From positions 1 through 64,000 of the forward strand of contig JBMOKU010000055.1 of NCBI GenBank assembly GCA_049324315.1: 64,000 nt of DNA, written 5' to 3'. Positions within the stretch are counted from its first letter, which is position 1. Each line of letters begins with the position of its first letter. The DNA comes from JBMOKU01 sp049324315 (GTDB lineage: Bacteria; Bacillota; Clostridia; Peptostreptococcales; Thermotaleaceae). The translations under genes and the position numbers were made by a program. The notes beneath the pieces were generated by a model. That model was not told where the DNA came from. It made no database searches and saw only the letters and a list, made by a program, of their open reading frames with translations. Shown here piece by piece: positions 17,661-25,883 of this stretch.

Positions 17661-17808
17661 TACGATCACTGGAGAAAACGGTATGATATGCTGAAAACAT
17701 ATCTTTAGCAAGTTAGATAAAAGGAAGAGGCATAAAAGGTGGGGTCGACTCCATCTTTCTTTCATGAAACATCAAAATTTTATTCAAAATACCTATTGCG
17801 GTGGCCCA

Positions 17809-17845
17809 AACACCATCCTATAAACTTACTGTAAAGGATGGTGTT
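17809..17845 (+). promoter_or_regulatory. Inverted repeat masking the MFS ribosome site
   Basis: A perfect 11-bp inverted repeat, AACACCATCCT (17809-17819) / AGGATGGTGTT (17835-17845), has a 15-nt loop. The second arm contains the AAAGGA ribosome site of the MFS gene. As RNA it would block translation; as DNA it could be a repressor operator. Confidence 0.55.
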
Positions 17846-17846
17846 G

Positions 17847-19154
17847 ATGATGAAAATTTTATACATGAATAAAAATTTTTCTTTACTTCTTTCCGGCAAG
17901 CTTATTTCACTTTTGGGCAGTTCTATTTATTATATTGGGCTGGTATGGTACATTCTGTCCCTACCTGGAACCGAAAACGGCTGGATGCTTACATGGGTTA
18001 TGGTTTTAAGCCTGCTTCCTACGGTCCTGTTAGGTACATTTATTGGCAGCATGGTAGATCGTTACAATAAGAAAAAGGTGATTGTTTTTTCAGATATTTG
18101 CTCTGGTATGACGGTTTTGTTGATGACACACCTGCTATATAATGGTACCCTTCATCCTGCCATGATCCTCATATCAACTTCTATACTGTCGATTACTACA
18201 TCCGCCTTATCCATTGCAGTAAAAAGCATCATACCAGAAATACTGTCTTTTGAAGAGCTTCAGACCGCCAATTCTTCCAATCTCTTTGTGGAAAGAATCA
18301 CGAGTCTTATGGGACTGATGTTTGGCGGCATGCTGGTTGGGTTATTTGGCACAAAGGTTGTTTTTCTGTTTAATGGTCTATCATTTCTTATCTCAGCAGG
18401 CTTTGAGATGTTTATTGATTATGACCATGAAATTCCGGTGCAAATAAATACTGAACAGCCATCACTTCTTCGAGATTTTCAGGATATAAAAGATTATTTG
18501 TCACTGCAGCATCGTATAAAAACGTTGCTCTTAACCTTTACCTTTGTTAATTTCCTTTGGGACCCATTATTTGCTGTTGTCGTCCCCTTTGTCTTGAAAG
18601 CAGAATTTTCTATTACACCAGTGGAATTCGGCCTGATTGAAGGATCATTGGGTCTGGGTTTTTGTCTGGCTTCCATTTATTTTTCAAAGAAGCCCGCATT
18701 TTTACAGAATGACCGTGTATTGTATATTTCCATCCTGGTCATTAATACGATGATCTGCCTATTTGCATTACCTATTGTTTTTCAATCGACATTTATCCGA
18801 ATACCTTATCTTTTTCTTTACTTTATGGCTGCCCTATTGATTGCCGGATGTTTTTCTTCGGCTCTAAACATCAGTGTAGCCACTTTTATTCAAAAAACGG
18901 TTCCACCACATTTTCGAGGCAAATTTCATGGTGTATCCACCAGTATAGCTATGGGTTTGACACCCCTATCAGGGATTGTATACGGCAGCCTTATTGGCAA
19001 AATAAATTCCTCCCTCTTCTTTATCATTTCCTGTGGATTGATTTACATGGCAGTTTTTTTCATACCATCTATTCGCTATCTCATAAAGCATTTTTATGAT
19101 CATGAAGAAAAACAAGTCCATGATCCATGTCTTTTAGAACCTATACATGAATGA
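17847..19154 (+). CDS. MFS exporter (macrolide-efflux type)
   Basis: About 435 aa from ATG 17847; ATG 17838 is too close to AAAGG, and another ATG follows at 17850. Twelve hydrophobic segments are visible with the MFS loop motif GSMVDRYNKKKVIVFSDICS after helix 2. The second half includes FLWDPLFAVVVPFVLKAEF and PPHFRGKFHGVSTSIAMGL. The layout matches MFS_3/MefA-like drug exporters, which use the proton gradient to extrude hydrophobic compounds. The substrate is unknown. The hairpin over its ribosome site suggests inducible translation. Confidence 0.85.
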   Translation: MMKILYMNKNFSLLLSGKLISLLGSSIYYIGLVWYILSLPGTENGWMLTWVMVLSLLPTVLLGTFIGSMVDRYNKKKVIVFSDICSGMTVLLMTHLLYNGTLHPAMILISTSILSITTSALSIAVKSIIPEILSFEELQTANSSNLFVERITSLMGLMFGGMLVGLFGTKVVFLFNGLSFLISAGFEMFIDYDHEIPVQINTEQPSLLRDFQDIKDYLSLQHRIKTLLLTFTFVNFLWDPLFAVVVPFVLKAEFSITPVEFGLIEGSLGLGFCLASIYFSKKPAFLQNDRVLYISILVINTMICLFALPIVFQSTFIRIPYLFLYFMAALLIAGCFSSALNISVATFIQKTVPPHFRGKFHGVSTSIAMGLTPLSGIVYGSLIGKINSSLFFIISCGLIYMAVFFIPSIRYLIKHFYDHEEKQVHDPCLLEPIHE

Positions 19155-19162
19155 ATAAAGTG

Positions 19163-19183
19163 AGGGTGCCTGCTCGGCACCCT
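19163..19183. terminator. Bidirectional hairpin between convergent genes
   Basis: AGGGTGCC / GGCACCCT with a 5-nt loop lies between the MFS gene and the convergent 59-aa gene. T-runs are short on both sides. Confidence 0.6.
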
Positions 19184-19363
19184 TTAGTCCCATTTGGGGG
19201 TATGAAAGAATCCACTCTGTTTGATTCTCTCTCCTTCTTCTTCTGAAACAATATAGGCTGATACTCCCTGATGGTCATAGTCTCTTGCCTTTTGAATGGC
19301 TTCTTCTCTTGACATTGGTTCTGATATAAATGCATCGGTACGGATAACATAACGCTTTGTCAT
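19184..19363 (-). CDS. Small 59-aa hypothetical protein
   Basis: Minus-strand frame from ATG 19363, with AAGGAG 8 nt upstream. It encodes MTKRYVIRTDAFISEP, then SREEAIQKARDYDHQG, then VSAYIVSEEEGERI. Strand-helix-strand periodicity and no membrane segment suggest a small folded alpha/beta domain. A longer frame over the same DNA (19141-19350) lacks a ribosome site and is rejected. No family is recognised. It converges on the MFS gene and shares its terminator hairpin. Confidence 0.7.
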   Translation of the reverse strand: MTKRYVIRTDAFISEPMSREEAIQKARDYDHQGVSAYIVSEEEGERIKQSGFFHTPKWD

Positions 19364-19469
19364 GATTTTTCTCCTTTCTTGATATTATTTAAAAGCTATT
19401 ATAATAGTATTATCCGCATTGCCTGTTCAAAAAATGAAAAAAGCAGAAATATTTCTGCTTTTTAAAGGA

Positions 19470-20696
19470 TTACATAGTTGTACATAACTGAACAATTTTC
19501 AAGATCACTTCTACTGCCTTTTCCATAGAGGAAACAGGAATGTATTCATATCTCCCATGGAAATTATGTCCTCCAGTGAAAATATTGGGTGTTGGTAGTC
19601 CCATAAAGGATAGTCGCGCTCCGTCTGTACCACCACGTATAGGTTTAACGATGGGTTTTACGCCCACTTCTTCCATGGCTTGATTGGCAATATCCACCAC
19701 ATACTTCACGGATTCGATCTTTTCTCTCATATTATAGTATTGATCTCTCATCTCTAAAACAACAGTATTTGCGCCGTATTTTTCATTCACCGTATTCACA
19801 CAGCTTTGCATAAAGCTTTTTCGTTCTTCAAATCCTTGCTTATCGAAATCTCTGATAATATATGCCATGTGGGTCTCTTCTACACTACCCTCAAAACTGT
19901 TTAAATGATAAAAACCCTGATATCCTTCTGTGTGGGCGGGTGTTTCATGCTGCGGCAGCATTGCGGCCAATTCCATAGCAATGAATAAAGAATTTCTCAT
20001 TTTATCCTTAGCATACCCAGGATGGACATTACGTCCTCGAACCGTTATTTTTCCACTGGCTGCGTTGAAATTCTCATATTCCAGTTCACCAATCATACCA
20101 CCGTCAATGGTATACGCAAAAGAAGCACCAAATTTTTTTACATCAAATAGATCTGCGCCTCTTCCCACTTCTTCATCAGGTGTAAAACCAATTTTAATCG
20201 TCCCGTGTTTGATTTCAGGATGAAGGGTTAAATATTCCATGGCAGTTATAATCTCTGCTATGCCCGCTTTATTGTCTGCACCCAGCAGTGTCGTGCCGTC
20301 TGTGGTTATCAGTTTTTCTCCTATATAGCTTTTTAACTCTGGAAAGTCCTTTGGTGATAAAACAATGCCCTGTGCTTCGTTGAGAAGAATATCTCCCCCA
20401 TCGTAGTTTTCCACGATCTGTGGTTTAACATTGGCTCCAGTCATATCAGGACTGGTATCCATATGCGCAATAAAACCTATAACCGGAACATCCTTCTCCA
20501 TATTTGAAGAAAGGGTTGCCATTACATATCCATTTTCATCCATGGATGCATCCTCTAACCCCAATGTCTTTAGTTCATCAACTAAGACTTTTCCAAGTAA
20601 CAATTGTTTTTCTGTACTGGGACAAGTACTCGAATTTTCATCAGATTTTGTATCATACTGTACATACTTGATAAATCGTTCAACCAGTCTTTCCAT
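19470..20696 (-). CDS. pepT: Peptidase T (tripeptide aminopeptidase)
   Basis: The 408-aa M20 metallopeptidase matches PepT throughout: VIGFIAHMDTSPDM (first zinc ligand region), TTLLGADNKAGIAEI, FTPDEEVGRGAD (catalytic Glu pair), RNVHPGYAKDKMRNSL and IRGGTDGARLSFMGLPTPN. It releases the N-terminal residue from tripeptides in the cytoplasm with two zinc ions. Length and motifs are complete. It stands as a single gene with its own upstream region. Confidence 0.96.
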   Translation of the reverse strand: MERLVERFIKYVQYDTKSDENSSTCPSTEKQLLLGKVLVDELKTLGLEDASMDENGYVMATLSSNMEKDVPVIGFIAHMDTSPDMTGANVKPQIVENYDGGDILLNEAQGIVLSPKDFPELKSYIGEKLITTDGTTLLGADNKAGIAEIITAMEYLTLHPEIKHGTIKIGFTPDEEVGRGADLFDVKKFGASFAYTIDGGMIGELEYENFNAASGKITVRGRNVHPGYAKDKMRNSLFIAMELAAMLPQHETPAHTEGYQGFYHLNSFEGSVEETHMAYIIRDFDKQGFEERKSFMQSCVNTVNEKYGANTVVLEMRDQYYNMREKIESVKYVVDIANQAMEEVGVKPIVKPIRGGTDGARLSFMGLPTPNIFTGGHNFHGRYEYIPVSSMEKAVEVILKIVQLCTTM

Positions 20697-20836
20697 CCCT
20701 TTTCATCCTCTCTCCAGAAATCTTCTTAAAGATTTTTTTGTTTGTCAAAAAAAATCTATACGCCTTATTAACAATTATACCCAAAAACCATATCCTTTTC
20801 CTATATATTTTGAATAATTTTTTATAAATATTCTGT

Positions 20837-20942
20837 AACAAAGCCTTCCTTTGGAAAATTGACAGGTAGGCTTTGTTGAAACACATTACGGAAATTATGA
20901 AATTATCCATAGTTTTCGGATGTTCATAATTTCCTATGTGTT
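20837..20942. repeat. Two adjacent long inverted repeats
   Basis: AACAAAGCCT (20837-20846) / AGGCTTTGTT (20868-20877) is followed at once by an imperfect 63-bp palindrome whose arms are near AACACA...GGAAATTATGAA (20880-20901) and TTCATAATTTCC...TGTGTT (20923-20942). The pair lies between the hydrolase terminator and pepT and may be a small non-autonomous element. Confidence 0.5.
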
Positions 20943-20954
20943 ATAACAATAACA

Positions 20955-20982
20955 ACAAAAAAGCCAATGGTATCATCGGCTT
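20955..20982 (-). terminator. Terminator of the metallo-hydrolase operon
   Basis: AAGCCGATGATACCATTGGCTT on the minus strand is followed by TTTTTTG. It overlaps the end of the hydrolase gene. Confidence 0.8.
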
Positions 20983-21625
20983 ATCTTCCACGAAACATAT
21001 CTAAATATTCTTTGTTCTTTTTTCTGACAAATTCCATGGTTGCAGGATCTGCGTGTCCAGGATGAATGATCAGATGATCCTCCCATTTTGATATCTTATT
21101 TACCACAGATCTTCTCATATCTTCCGGACTTCCATCTTCCAAATCGGTTCTTCCCAGATCATCATCAAAAATGGTATCTCCGGTAAAAACAATATTTTCG
21201 TCTACAACTCTTAAGCAGATACTTCCCGATGTATGCCCGGGCGTATGGATCACCAATAGTCGCACACTGCCTGCCTGAATGATATCTCCATCCGTCAAAA
21301 GTCTATCCGGTTGAATGGAGATGGCTTTTCGAAAACCTGCAGCCGAATGATTTAGCTTTGGATTTAAGAGACCTTTTTCATCCTTTTTATGAATACTAAC
21401 CGGACAATCATATTTTGCCTTGAGTTCTTCAACACCTCCGATATGATCATAATGATGGTGGGTTAAGACGATGCCTGTAGGTTTTAGGGCATTTTTTTCG
21501 ATATACTTGATTAATGTTTTCGCTTCATCACCGGGGTCAATCACCAATGCCTCCAAGGTGTTTTCATCATAAATAATATATCCGTTGCTTTCCATCATAC
21601 CTAAAATAAATCGTTCAAATTTCAT
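20981..21625 (-). CDS. Metallo-beta-lactamase-fold hydrolase (glyoxalase II-like)
   Basis: The 214-aa protein carries the zinc motif THHHYDHIGGVEEL, the later ligands in IHTPGHTSGSICL, GDTIFDDDLGRTDLEDG and HPGHADPAT. This is the glyoxalase II/YcbL-like branch, which hydrolyses thioesters such as S-lactoylglutathione or related compounds in the cytoplasm. It starts 33 nt after the 336-aa gene and likely shares its transcript. The substrate in an anaerobe without obvious glutathione is unknown. Confidence 0.9.
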   Translation of the reverse strand: MKFERFILGMMESNGYIIYDENTLEALVIDPGDEAKTLIKYIEKNALKPTGIVLTHHHYDHIGGVEELKAKYDCPVSIHKKDEKGLLNPKLNHSAAGFRKAISIQPDRLLTDGDIIQAGSVRLLVIHTPGHTSGSICLRVVDENIVFTGDTIFDDDLGRTDLEDGSPEDMRRSVVNKISKWEDHLIIHPGHADPATMEFVRKKNKEYLDMFRGR

Positions 21626-21657
21626 TTTTTCATCCCTCTCCTTCTATAGTAGGAAAC

Positions 21658-22668
21658 TTAATATCTGGATTGGATAATCTTCTCCTCAAACCCTTTAAGT
21701 ATCTCTTTATCCTCTACTGTAAGCCTATTGAGAATCCTCTTTCGATATTCCTGTCCCAACATTTTTCTATCCTTGATATTTAAAGGCTTTTCGATTGCCA
21801 TTGGCCAATCTATTTTATTCCCCTTGTGAAGCAAGTCTAAATCGACAATACGGCTGCCATCATCTAGATGTTCCAATCCAACCAATATTTTTTTGATTTC
21901 CAAAGGATTCAATAATGTAAATAATCTAACCTGATAAACCATGACAGACATCATAAACCGAGGGTGGTCTTTTCCCCATGATTCTCCCAGGATCAGCCCC
22001 ACATCCAATGCATCCAGTATGCGCGCCAATCTTTCATAGTGTACCATATACTGACTATATCTATCATAAACCCTTATCTGCAAATCATACCAGTTCTTAT
22101 CTTGGAATCCTTCATTGAAGAAACGCAGTATTTGACTTCTCATTTTTCTTGATACGGTATGGATATCTGTATCTACCAGTATGTGCTTTTCATCCAGATC
22201 ATTAAGACTCAGCTTTCTATTCACTGGTCTATCTGTAAAACTTATGATGGTTTGATTTATCGTCCCTATATTTAAGCATTCGTTCAACGTCATGATATTT
22301 CCATGATAGGCCTCTCGGACACTCTCGATAATCTTTTGGCTATCTCCTACGGTCCTCATAATCAATAATCCTGGAGATATATGAGAATCATCAATATAAT
22401 TGGTCAGCTTGCCATTAATGACCTTGGTAAAAAGCTCATCCGATGCCATAGGAACATAGACCGTGGCTTTAATATCTTCAATCTGCAGCTTCGTCTTCCC
22501 AGGCTCCCCAAGAAATATAATGGTATTGTCTTCATCCGCCATTTCGAATGCATCATGAATATTTGTTTCAACTCCACCCAGTTCTTTTATGATATCATCC
22601 ATAAGTATATCAATTTCGCTGCTGTTAAAAACCACCAGTTTAGGCCCGTTCCGAAAAATTGATATCAT
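21658..22668 (-). CDS. Conserved-looking hypothetical protein, 336 aa
   Basis: A soluble protein of 336 aa with an N-terminal alpha/beta region (KLVVFNSSEIDILMDDIIKE, then NTIIFLGEPGKTKLQIEDI) and a helical C-terminal half (MRSQILRFFNEGFQDKNWYD). No catalytic motif was recognised. It ends 33 nt before the metallo-hydrolase gene and begins 16 nt after the metallophosphoesterase gene, so the three genes probably form one unit. Reading MADEDNTIIFLGEPGKTKLQ, one could suspect a nucleotide-binding fold, but no true P-loop is present. Confidence 0.6.
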   Translation of the reverse strand: MISIFRNGPKLVVFNSSEIDILMDDIIKELGGVETNIHDAFEMADEDNTIIFLGEPGKTKLQIEDIKATVYVPMASDELFTKVINGKLTNYIDDSHISPGLLIMRTVGDSQKIIESVREAYHGNIMTLNECLNIGTINQTIISFTDRPVNRKLSLNDLDEKHILVDTDIHTVSRKMRSQILRFFNEGFQDKNWYDLQIRVYDRYSQYMVHYERLARILDALDVGLILGESWGKDHPRFMMSVMVYQVRLFTLLNPLEIKKILVGLEHLDDGSRIVDLDLLHKGNKIDWPMAIEKPLNIKDRKMLGQEYRKRILNRLTVEDKEILKGFEEKIIQSRY

Positions 22669-22683
22669 CTGCCCTTCCCCCTT

Positions 22684-23289
22684 TTATATCCCAAGCTTAT
22701 TTCTCCTCAGTCGATAATTATCTGTTCCTGATGGATACAATAGCCTAAAAACCTTGCCTTCTTCAACCTTAATAATATTGATAAAATCAATTCCGTTTAA
22801 ATAATTGTCTTCCACATGATCTACTTTTGAATGACCATACAAATAATAGTCACAATCCTTTGGAAGGCGCTCAAAATAGTGGGCTAATCCCAGCTTCATA
22901 TTATATTTTTCAAAAACTTTTCCTTCTTCTACTATCTTTATCTCCCTTTGTTTTGTTAAGACCTTTGGTTCGTCATGATTTCCCGGCACCACAACAACCA
23001 TGTCTTTCGTATGATTACTAACATTCTTTAGAAAATCATTTGCTCTGGCTTTATATTTAGTGATCTGCTGAGGCAGCATTTCCAGCTTCACATCATCTAC
23101 AAGATCGCCCGTATGGATGAGCACATCCGGATTGATAATCTTCACCAACCTGTAAATATCACTGTAGATCATGGATGGCGTATCACTAATGTGGATGATT
23201 TTGATAGACGAATCTCTGACTTCCTCCGGTATGTATATGCCTCCGGTTAAATGGAGTACAACCTCCCAAATTTTTTGCATCTGCTTCAC
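22684..23289 (-). CDS. Calcineurin-like metallophosphoesterase with altered first motif
   Basis: The 201-aa protein has the family signatures HTGDLVDD, VVVVPGNHDEPKV, a later GLAHYFE and YLYGHSKVDH. Motif I is IIHISDTPS, so the usual D-x-H is D-T-P and one metal-ligand histidine is missing. The family cleaves phosphodiesters or phosphomonoesters using two metals. Loss of that ligand may change metal use or leave a binding-only protein. It is the first gene of a probable three-gene unit with the 336-aa protein and the MBL-fold hydrolase. Confidence 0.8.
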   Translation of the reverse strand: MKQMQKIWEVVLHLTGGIYIPEEVRDSSIKIIHISDTPSMIYSDIYRLVKIINPDVLIHTGDLVDDVKLEMLPQQITKYKARANDFLKNVSNHTKDMVVVVPGNHDEPKVLTKQREIKIVEEGKVFEKYNMKLGLAHYFERLPKDCDYYLYGHSKVDHVEDNYLNGIDFINIIKVEEGKVFRLLYPSGTDNYRLRRNKLGI

Positions 23290-23436
23290 CTTTTGTTTTA
23301 GAATGTATTGGGATCATTATATCATATTCATCTCACGCAAATAATCATTGCAACTTTTGTTAAAAATATAACACCATCAATTTGCCCATATTCCGAACAA
23401 ACCAATGGTGATCATCGTTAAAAAAGATATATATTA

Positions 23437-23481
23437 GAACGGGCAATGGGAATCAAACCCGCACAACCGGCTTGGAAAGCC
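23437..23481. repeat. attL-like degraded copy of the tRNA-Gly 3' half
   Basis: These 45 bp match 26612-26656, the 3' half of tRNA-Gly(CCC), at 41 positions. All four differences are transitions (G to A or C to T on the plus strand). It keeps the T-arm and anticodon 3' arm but not the 5' half. Together with the intact tRNA it brackets an island with an integrase remnant. Confidence 0.85.
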
Positions 23482-23635
23482 TATAAAAAGCAAATCAGAC
23501 TTTAACCAATTGAAATCACTGCATTTCATATTGTCATTGTTGTATCACACAACATGTTTTTTGTAAAATAATTATACTACATTGTGTTATTATTTACAAT
23601 ATGTTGGAAGTTTATTACCTGTTTTTAATAGAACC

Positions 23636-23667
23636 AAAAAGCCCTCTACGCATAAGCATAGAAGGCT
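23636..23667 (-). terminator. Terminator of the toxin-immunity unit
   Basis: Stem AGCCTTCTATGC / GCGTAGAGGGCT with a short loop is followed on the minus strand by TTTTTGG. It is downstream of the immunity-like gene. Confidence 0.8.
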
Positions 23668-23713
23668 AAATTGTATCAATAATCTCTGCTATAAAATAGC
23701 AAATGTGCATTAA

Positions 23714-23995
23714 TTATGGGGAATCATAAATTCTCTTTGCAATTATTAAACAGTCTTCAAGAGATTTTTTAAAAGCACGAGATGTAAAAGCTTCTACAAA
23801 TATACGATGAATTTCACTTGCTAATATCTCATAGTTATCTATTTTCATCGTAATAATTGAGTTTTCTATCGCTTTTATCTCTGAACTATATTCATCTGTT
23901 ATATCTGGATACTCATAAATTAGTTCCATTGGGTCCCACTGATCTATCACTTCTTTAATATGGTTATAATCCATTAGAAAATCAACTCCTACCAT
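23714..23995 (-). CDS. Probable immunity protein (DUF1871-like)
   Basis: The 93-aa acidic protein begins MVGVDFLMDYNHIKEVIDQW and has WDPMELIYEYPDITDEYSSE and a C-terminal helix SLEDCLIIAKRIYDS. The NxIKEVIDxWDP opening and the acidic, all-helical, cytoplasmic character resemble DUF1871 proteins, several of which are predicted immunity proteins. The first ATG overlaps the toxin-like gene by 7 nt; an ATG seven codons later (23974) sits 11 nt behind AGGAG and is an equally good start. Overlap with the toxin-like gene suggests translational coupling. Confidence 0.65.
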   Translation of the reverse strand: MVGVDFLMDYNHIKEVIDQWDPMELIYEYPDITDEYSSEIKAIENSIITMKIDNYEILASEIHRIFVEAFTSRAFKKSLEDCLIIAKRIYDSP

Positions 23996-24636
23996 TTCCA
24001 GTTGTCAACAGCCCACCTAAAAGATTTAGATTGACTTACTTTATTATATATAGTAATAACATCATTTGAATCACTAGCAATGACAAAAGCTATATCACGT
24101 GCTTTATCCCATACAATTCTAGCACCACTTCGCAAATCTGTATAGTGTTTGCCTTTTTCTAGTGCTTTAGATGCTGTCTCAGGACTTATTCCTCTTTTTA
24201 CAGCCTGATCAATCACATGCTTTGTAAATACGTAATTTCTAGTTAACCACCAAGCTACAAGTCCCATAAATTTTTGTTTCCACTTTTCCCAAGTATCTCC
24301 TACTGATTGCGTTTTTATATAACTATTTTTTGATTTATCTTCTTTCTCATAAACATTCGGCTCAAATGCAGCATAAAACTCTTTTCTTTCTTTTACAGAT
24401 AATCCTGCAACTAGCTTGCTTAGCTTTTTATCATTTTTGATAAAGTCGTATGGATCATTTATAAGCTCTTTTCTTGATTCTATGGGTAGACTCATAATAT
24501 AAGAAAACACCTTGTCAAGTGTCTGCTGGCTTGATTGCTTTTGCATCGTTTCTAAAATTGGACTCTGTGCATAAACACCTATAACAGAACCTAGTGATAA
24601 AGCAATGATTAATAGTAGAGATACCATTCGTTTCAT
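23989..24636 (-). CDS. Secreted toxin-like protein with C-terminal DUF4258-like domain
   Basis: The 215-aa protein starts behind AGGAGGAG with a clear Sec signal peptide (MKRMVSLLLIIALSLGSVIG, then VYAQS). A helical middle follows, and a C-terminal segment from about residue 140 (VFTKHVIDQAVKRGISPETA, then LEKGKHYTDLRSGARIVWD and AFVIASDSNDVITIYNK). That tail resembles DUF4258/BECR-fold RNase toxin domains: an H-x6-RGIS helix, a strand and a final I-T-x-Y. Export, a possible RNase tail and an overlapping acidic partner gene together suggest a secreted antibacterial toxin. This is inference, not a proven activity. Confidence 0.6.
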   Translation of the reverse strand: MKRMVSLLLIIALSLGSVIGVYAQSPILETMQKQSSQQTLDKVFSYIMSLPIESRKELINDPYDFIKNDKKLSKLVAGLSVKERKEFYAAFEPNVYEKEDKSKNSYIKTQSVGDTWEKWKQKFMGLVAWWLTRNYVFTKHVIDQAVKRGISPETASKALEKGKHYTDLRSGARIVWDKARDIAFVIASDSNDVITIYNKVSQSKSFRWAVDNWKW

Positions 24637-25080
24637 TTGTGACTCCTCCTGTGTGCATTATTGTTTTTATTGCGCACGCATATTAATACGAACATGAAAC
24701 AAATGGTAAAATTTGTATAAATTTGTATTTGTCGAAAGAAAATTTGCTATTTTAATCACTATACAATGCAAAAAGATAATTAGGATACGCCAATTCCCTT
24801 TCTACTGACATAGTTTAACTTCCTAGATTATATCATTAATAAAAACAAGATCATTATGCATATAGCTTTCTCCTTCTTTTCCTTATAAATTTTATTTCCT
24901 TATCCCTTATAATAAAATTAATCAGCTTTGGCACATGAATGACGTACATCAAACATTGAAGAATCAATAGTTTCACACAATAAAAAGTCCAAAAAACCTC
25001 CTCTTGTGATATAATAGAAGTGATCAACACCCTCCCAAATAAGATAATTCATGGTTTCTTACGTCATACACACTTTATAC
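24637..25080. other. AT-rich island spacer without a supported gene
   Basis: The toxin ribosome site and promoter region are at the left. A 44-codon minus-strand frame (MNYLIWEGVDHFYYITRGGF...) lies around 24920-25055 but lacks a ribosome site and may be a fragment of a deleted gene. Confidence 0.4.
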
Positions 25081-25421
25081 TTATTTCCTACTCTTAACAA
25101 ACTCAACAAAACTCATAACCTGATCAAATTGCCCTTCATCTAGTTCAGATAAATCAACAGTTTTTGATACATGCTGAACTGTGTTGTCCCTCGTTTTATC
25201 CAAAAAGAAAGTAGCAATCGTTCCAGTTAACATTCCTATAAAGCCAATCCCTATTATCATAAGAAACGCAGCTATAATTCTTCCTAATCCAGTAACAGGT
25301 GAAATATCGCCATATCCATAAAAGTAATCGATACAGCTAATAATGCTAAAATAGCTATTATTACTTCATATACAATTGTAAATTTTCTTTGTTTTATCGT
25401 TTCAATCATATAAGCCTTCAT
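25081..25421 (-). pseudogene. Potassium channel, internally deleted
   Basis: The minus strand opens with MKAYMIETIKQRKFTIVYEV and a first hydrophobic helix, then shifts frame into YGYGDISPVTGLGRIIAAFL, the selectivity filter and second helix of a two-helix potassium channel. A cytoplasmic tail follows (SELDEGQFDQVMSFVEF) to a stop at 25081. The pore helix and TVG of the filter are missing at the junction, which also breaks the frame. The gene is therefore a remnant. A zinc-ribbon membrane gene lies divergent to it. Confidence 0.75.
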
Positions 25422-25592
25422 CCCCCAACATTAAATCTTGAAATTAGTATAACACCAGTTCTATATCATTTTATGTCGAATTCTGTTGGTTTGTCGTTGC
25501 TGTAACAAATATAATTTGTTTAGTCATAAAATTCTCCACTTTTACTAAAATATGGTATAATTAACTGACTACTTTTTTGGAGGCAAATAGTG

Positions 25593-25883
25593 ATGATTCA
25601 AAAATGTACAAATTGTTCCCATCTATTTACATGGAAACAAACTTACAAATCAATGTGGAGTGGTCATACGCCTATTAAATGTGAAAAATGTGGAAGAATG
25701 CATTATATTACAATAATATCGAGAGTGTTATTTGCAATTAGTTTGCCTATTCCCATATTTTTAGTGGACTATATTCGTGATAGTTTAAGACTTAATCCGC
25801 TTTTAGTTTATGTTGTATGGATTAATTTTCTTTTCGTAGTAGCACCATTCCTTTTTAGATATAAAATCAAAGAAAATGAGTAA
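25593..25883 (+). CDS. TIGR04104-type zinc-ribbon membrane protein
   Basis: 96 aa from ATG 25593 behind GGAGG (a GTG at 25590 is the alternative). Two CxxC pairs, KCTNCSHLF and KCEKCGRMH, form a zinc ribbon. Two membrane helices follow (ISRVLFAISLPIPIFLVDYI and LLVYVVWINFLFVVAPFLF). This matches the small cxxc-20-cxxc family common in Firmicutes, whose function is unknown. The gene is intact and faces the broken integrase, overlapping its 3' end by 17 nt. Confidence 0.8.
   Translation: MIQKCTNCSHLFTWKQTYKSMWSGHTPIKCEKCGRMHYITIISRVLFAISLPIPIFLVDYIRDSLRLNPLLVYVVWINFLFVVAPFLFRYKIKENE

Noticed and set aside
19141..19350. 69-aa minus-strand frame
   Set aside because: It overlaps the 59-aa gene at 19184-19363 in another frame and has no ribosome site; the 59-aa frame has a strong one.
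24920..25060. 44-codon minus-strand frame in the island
   Set aside because: It lacks a ribosome site and any recognisable family; at best a fragment.
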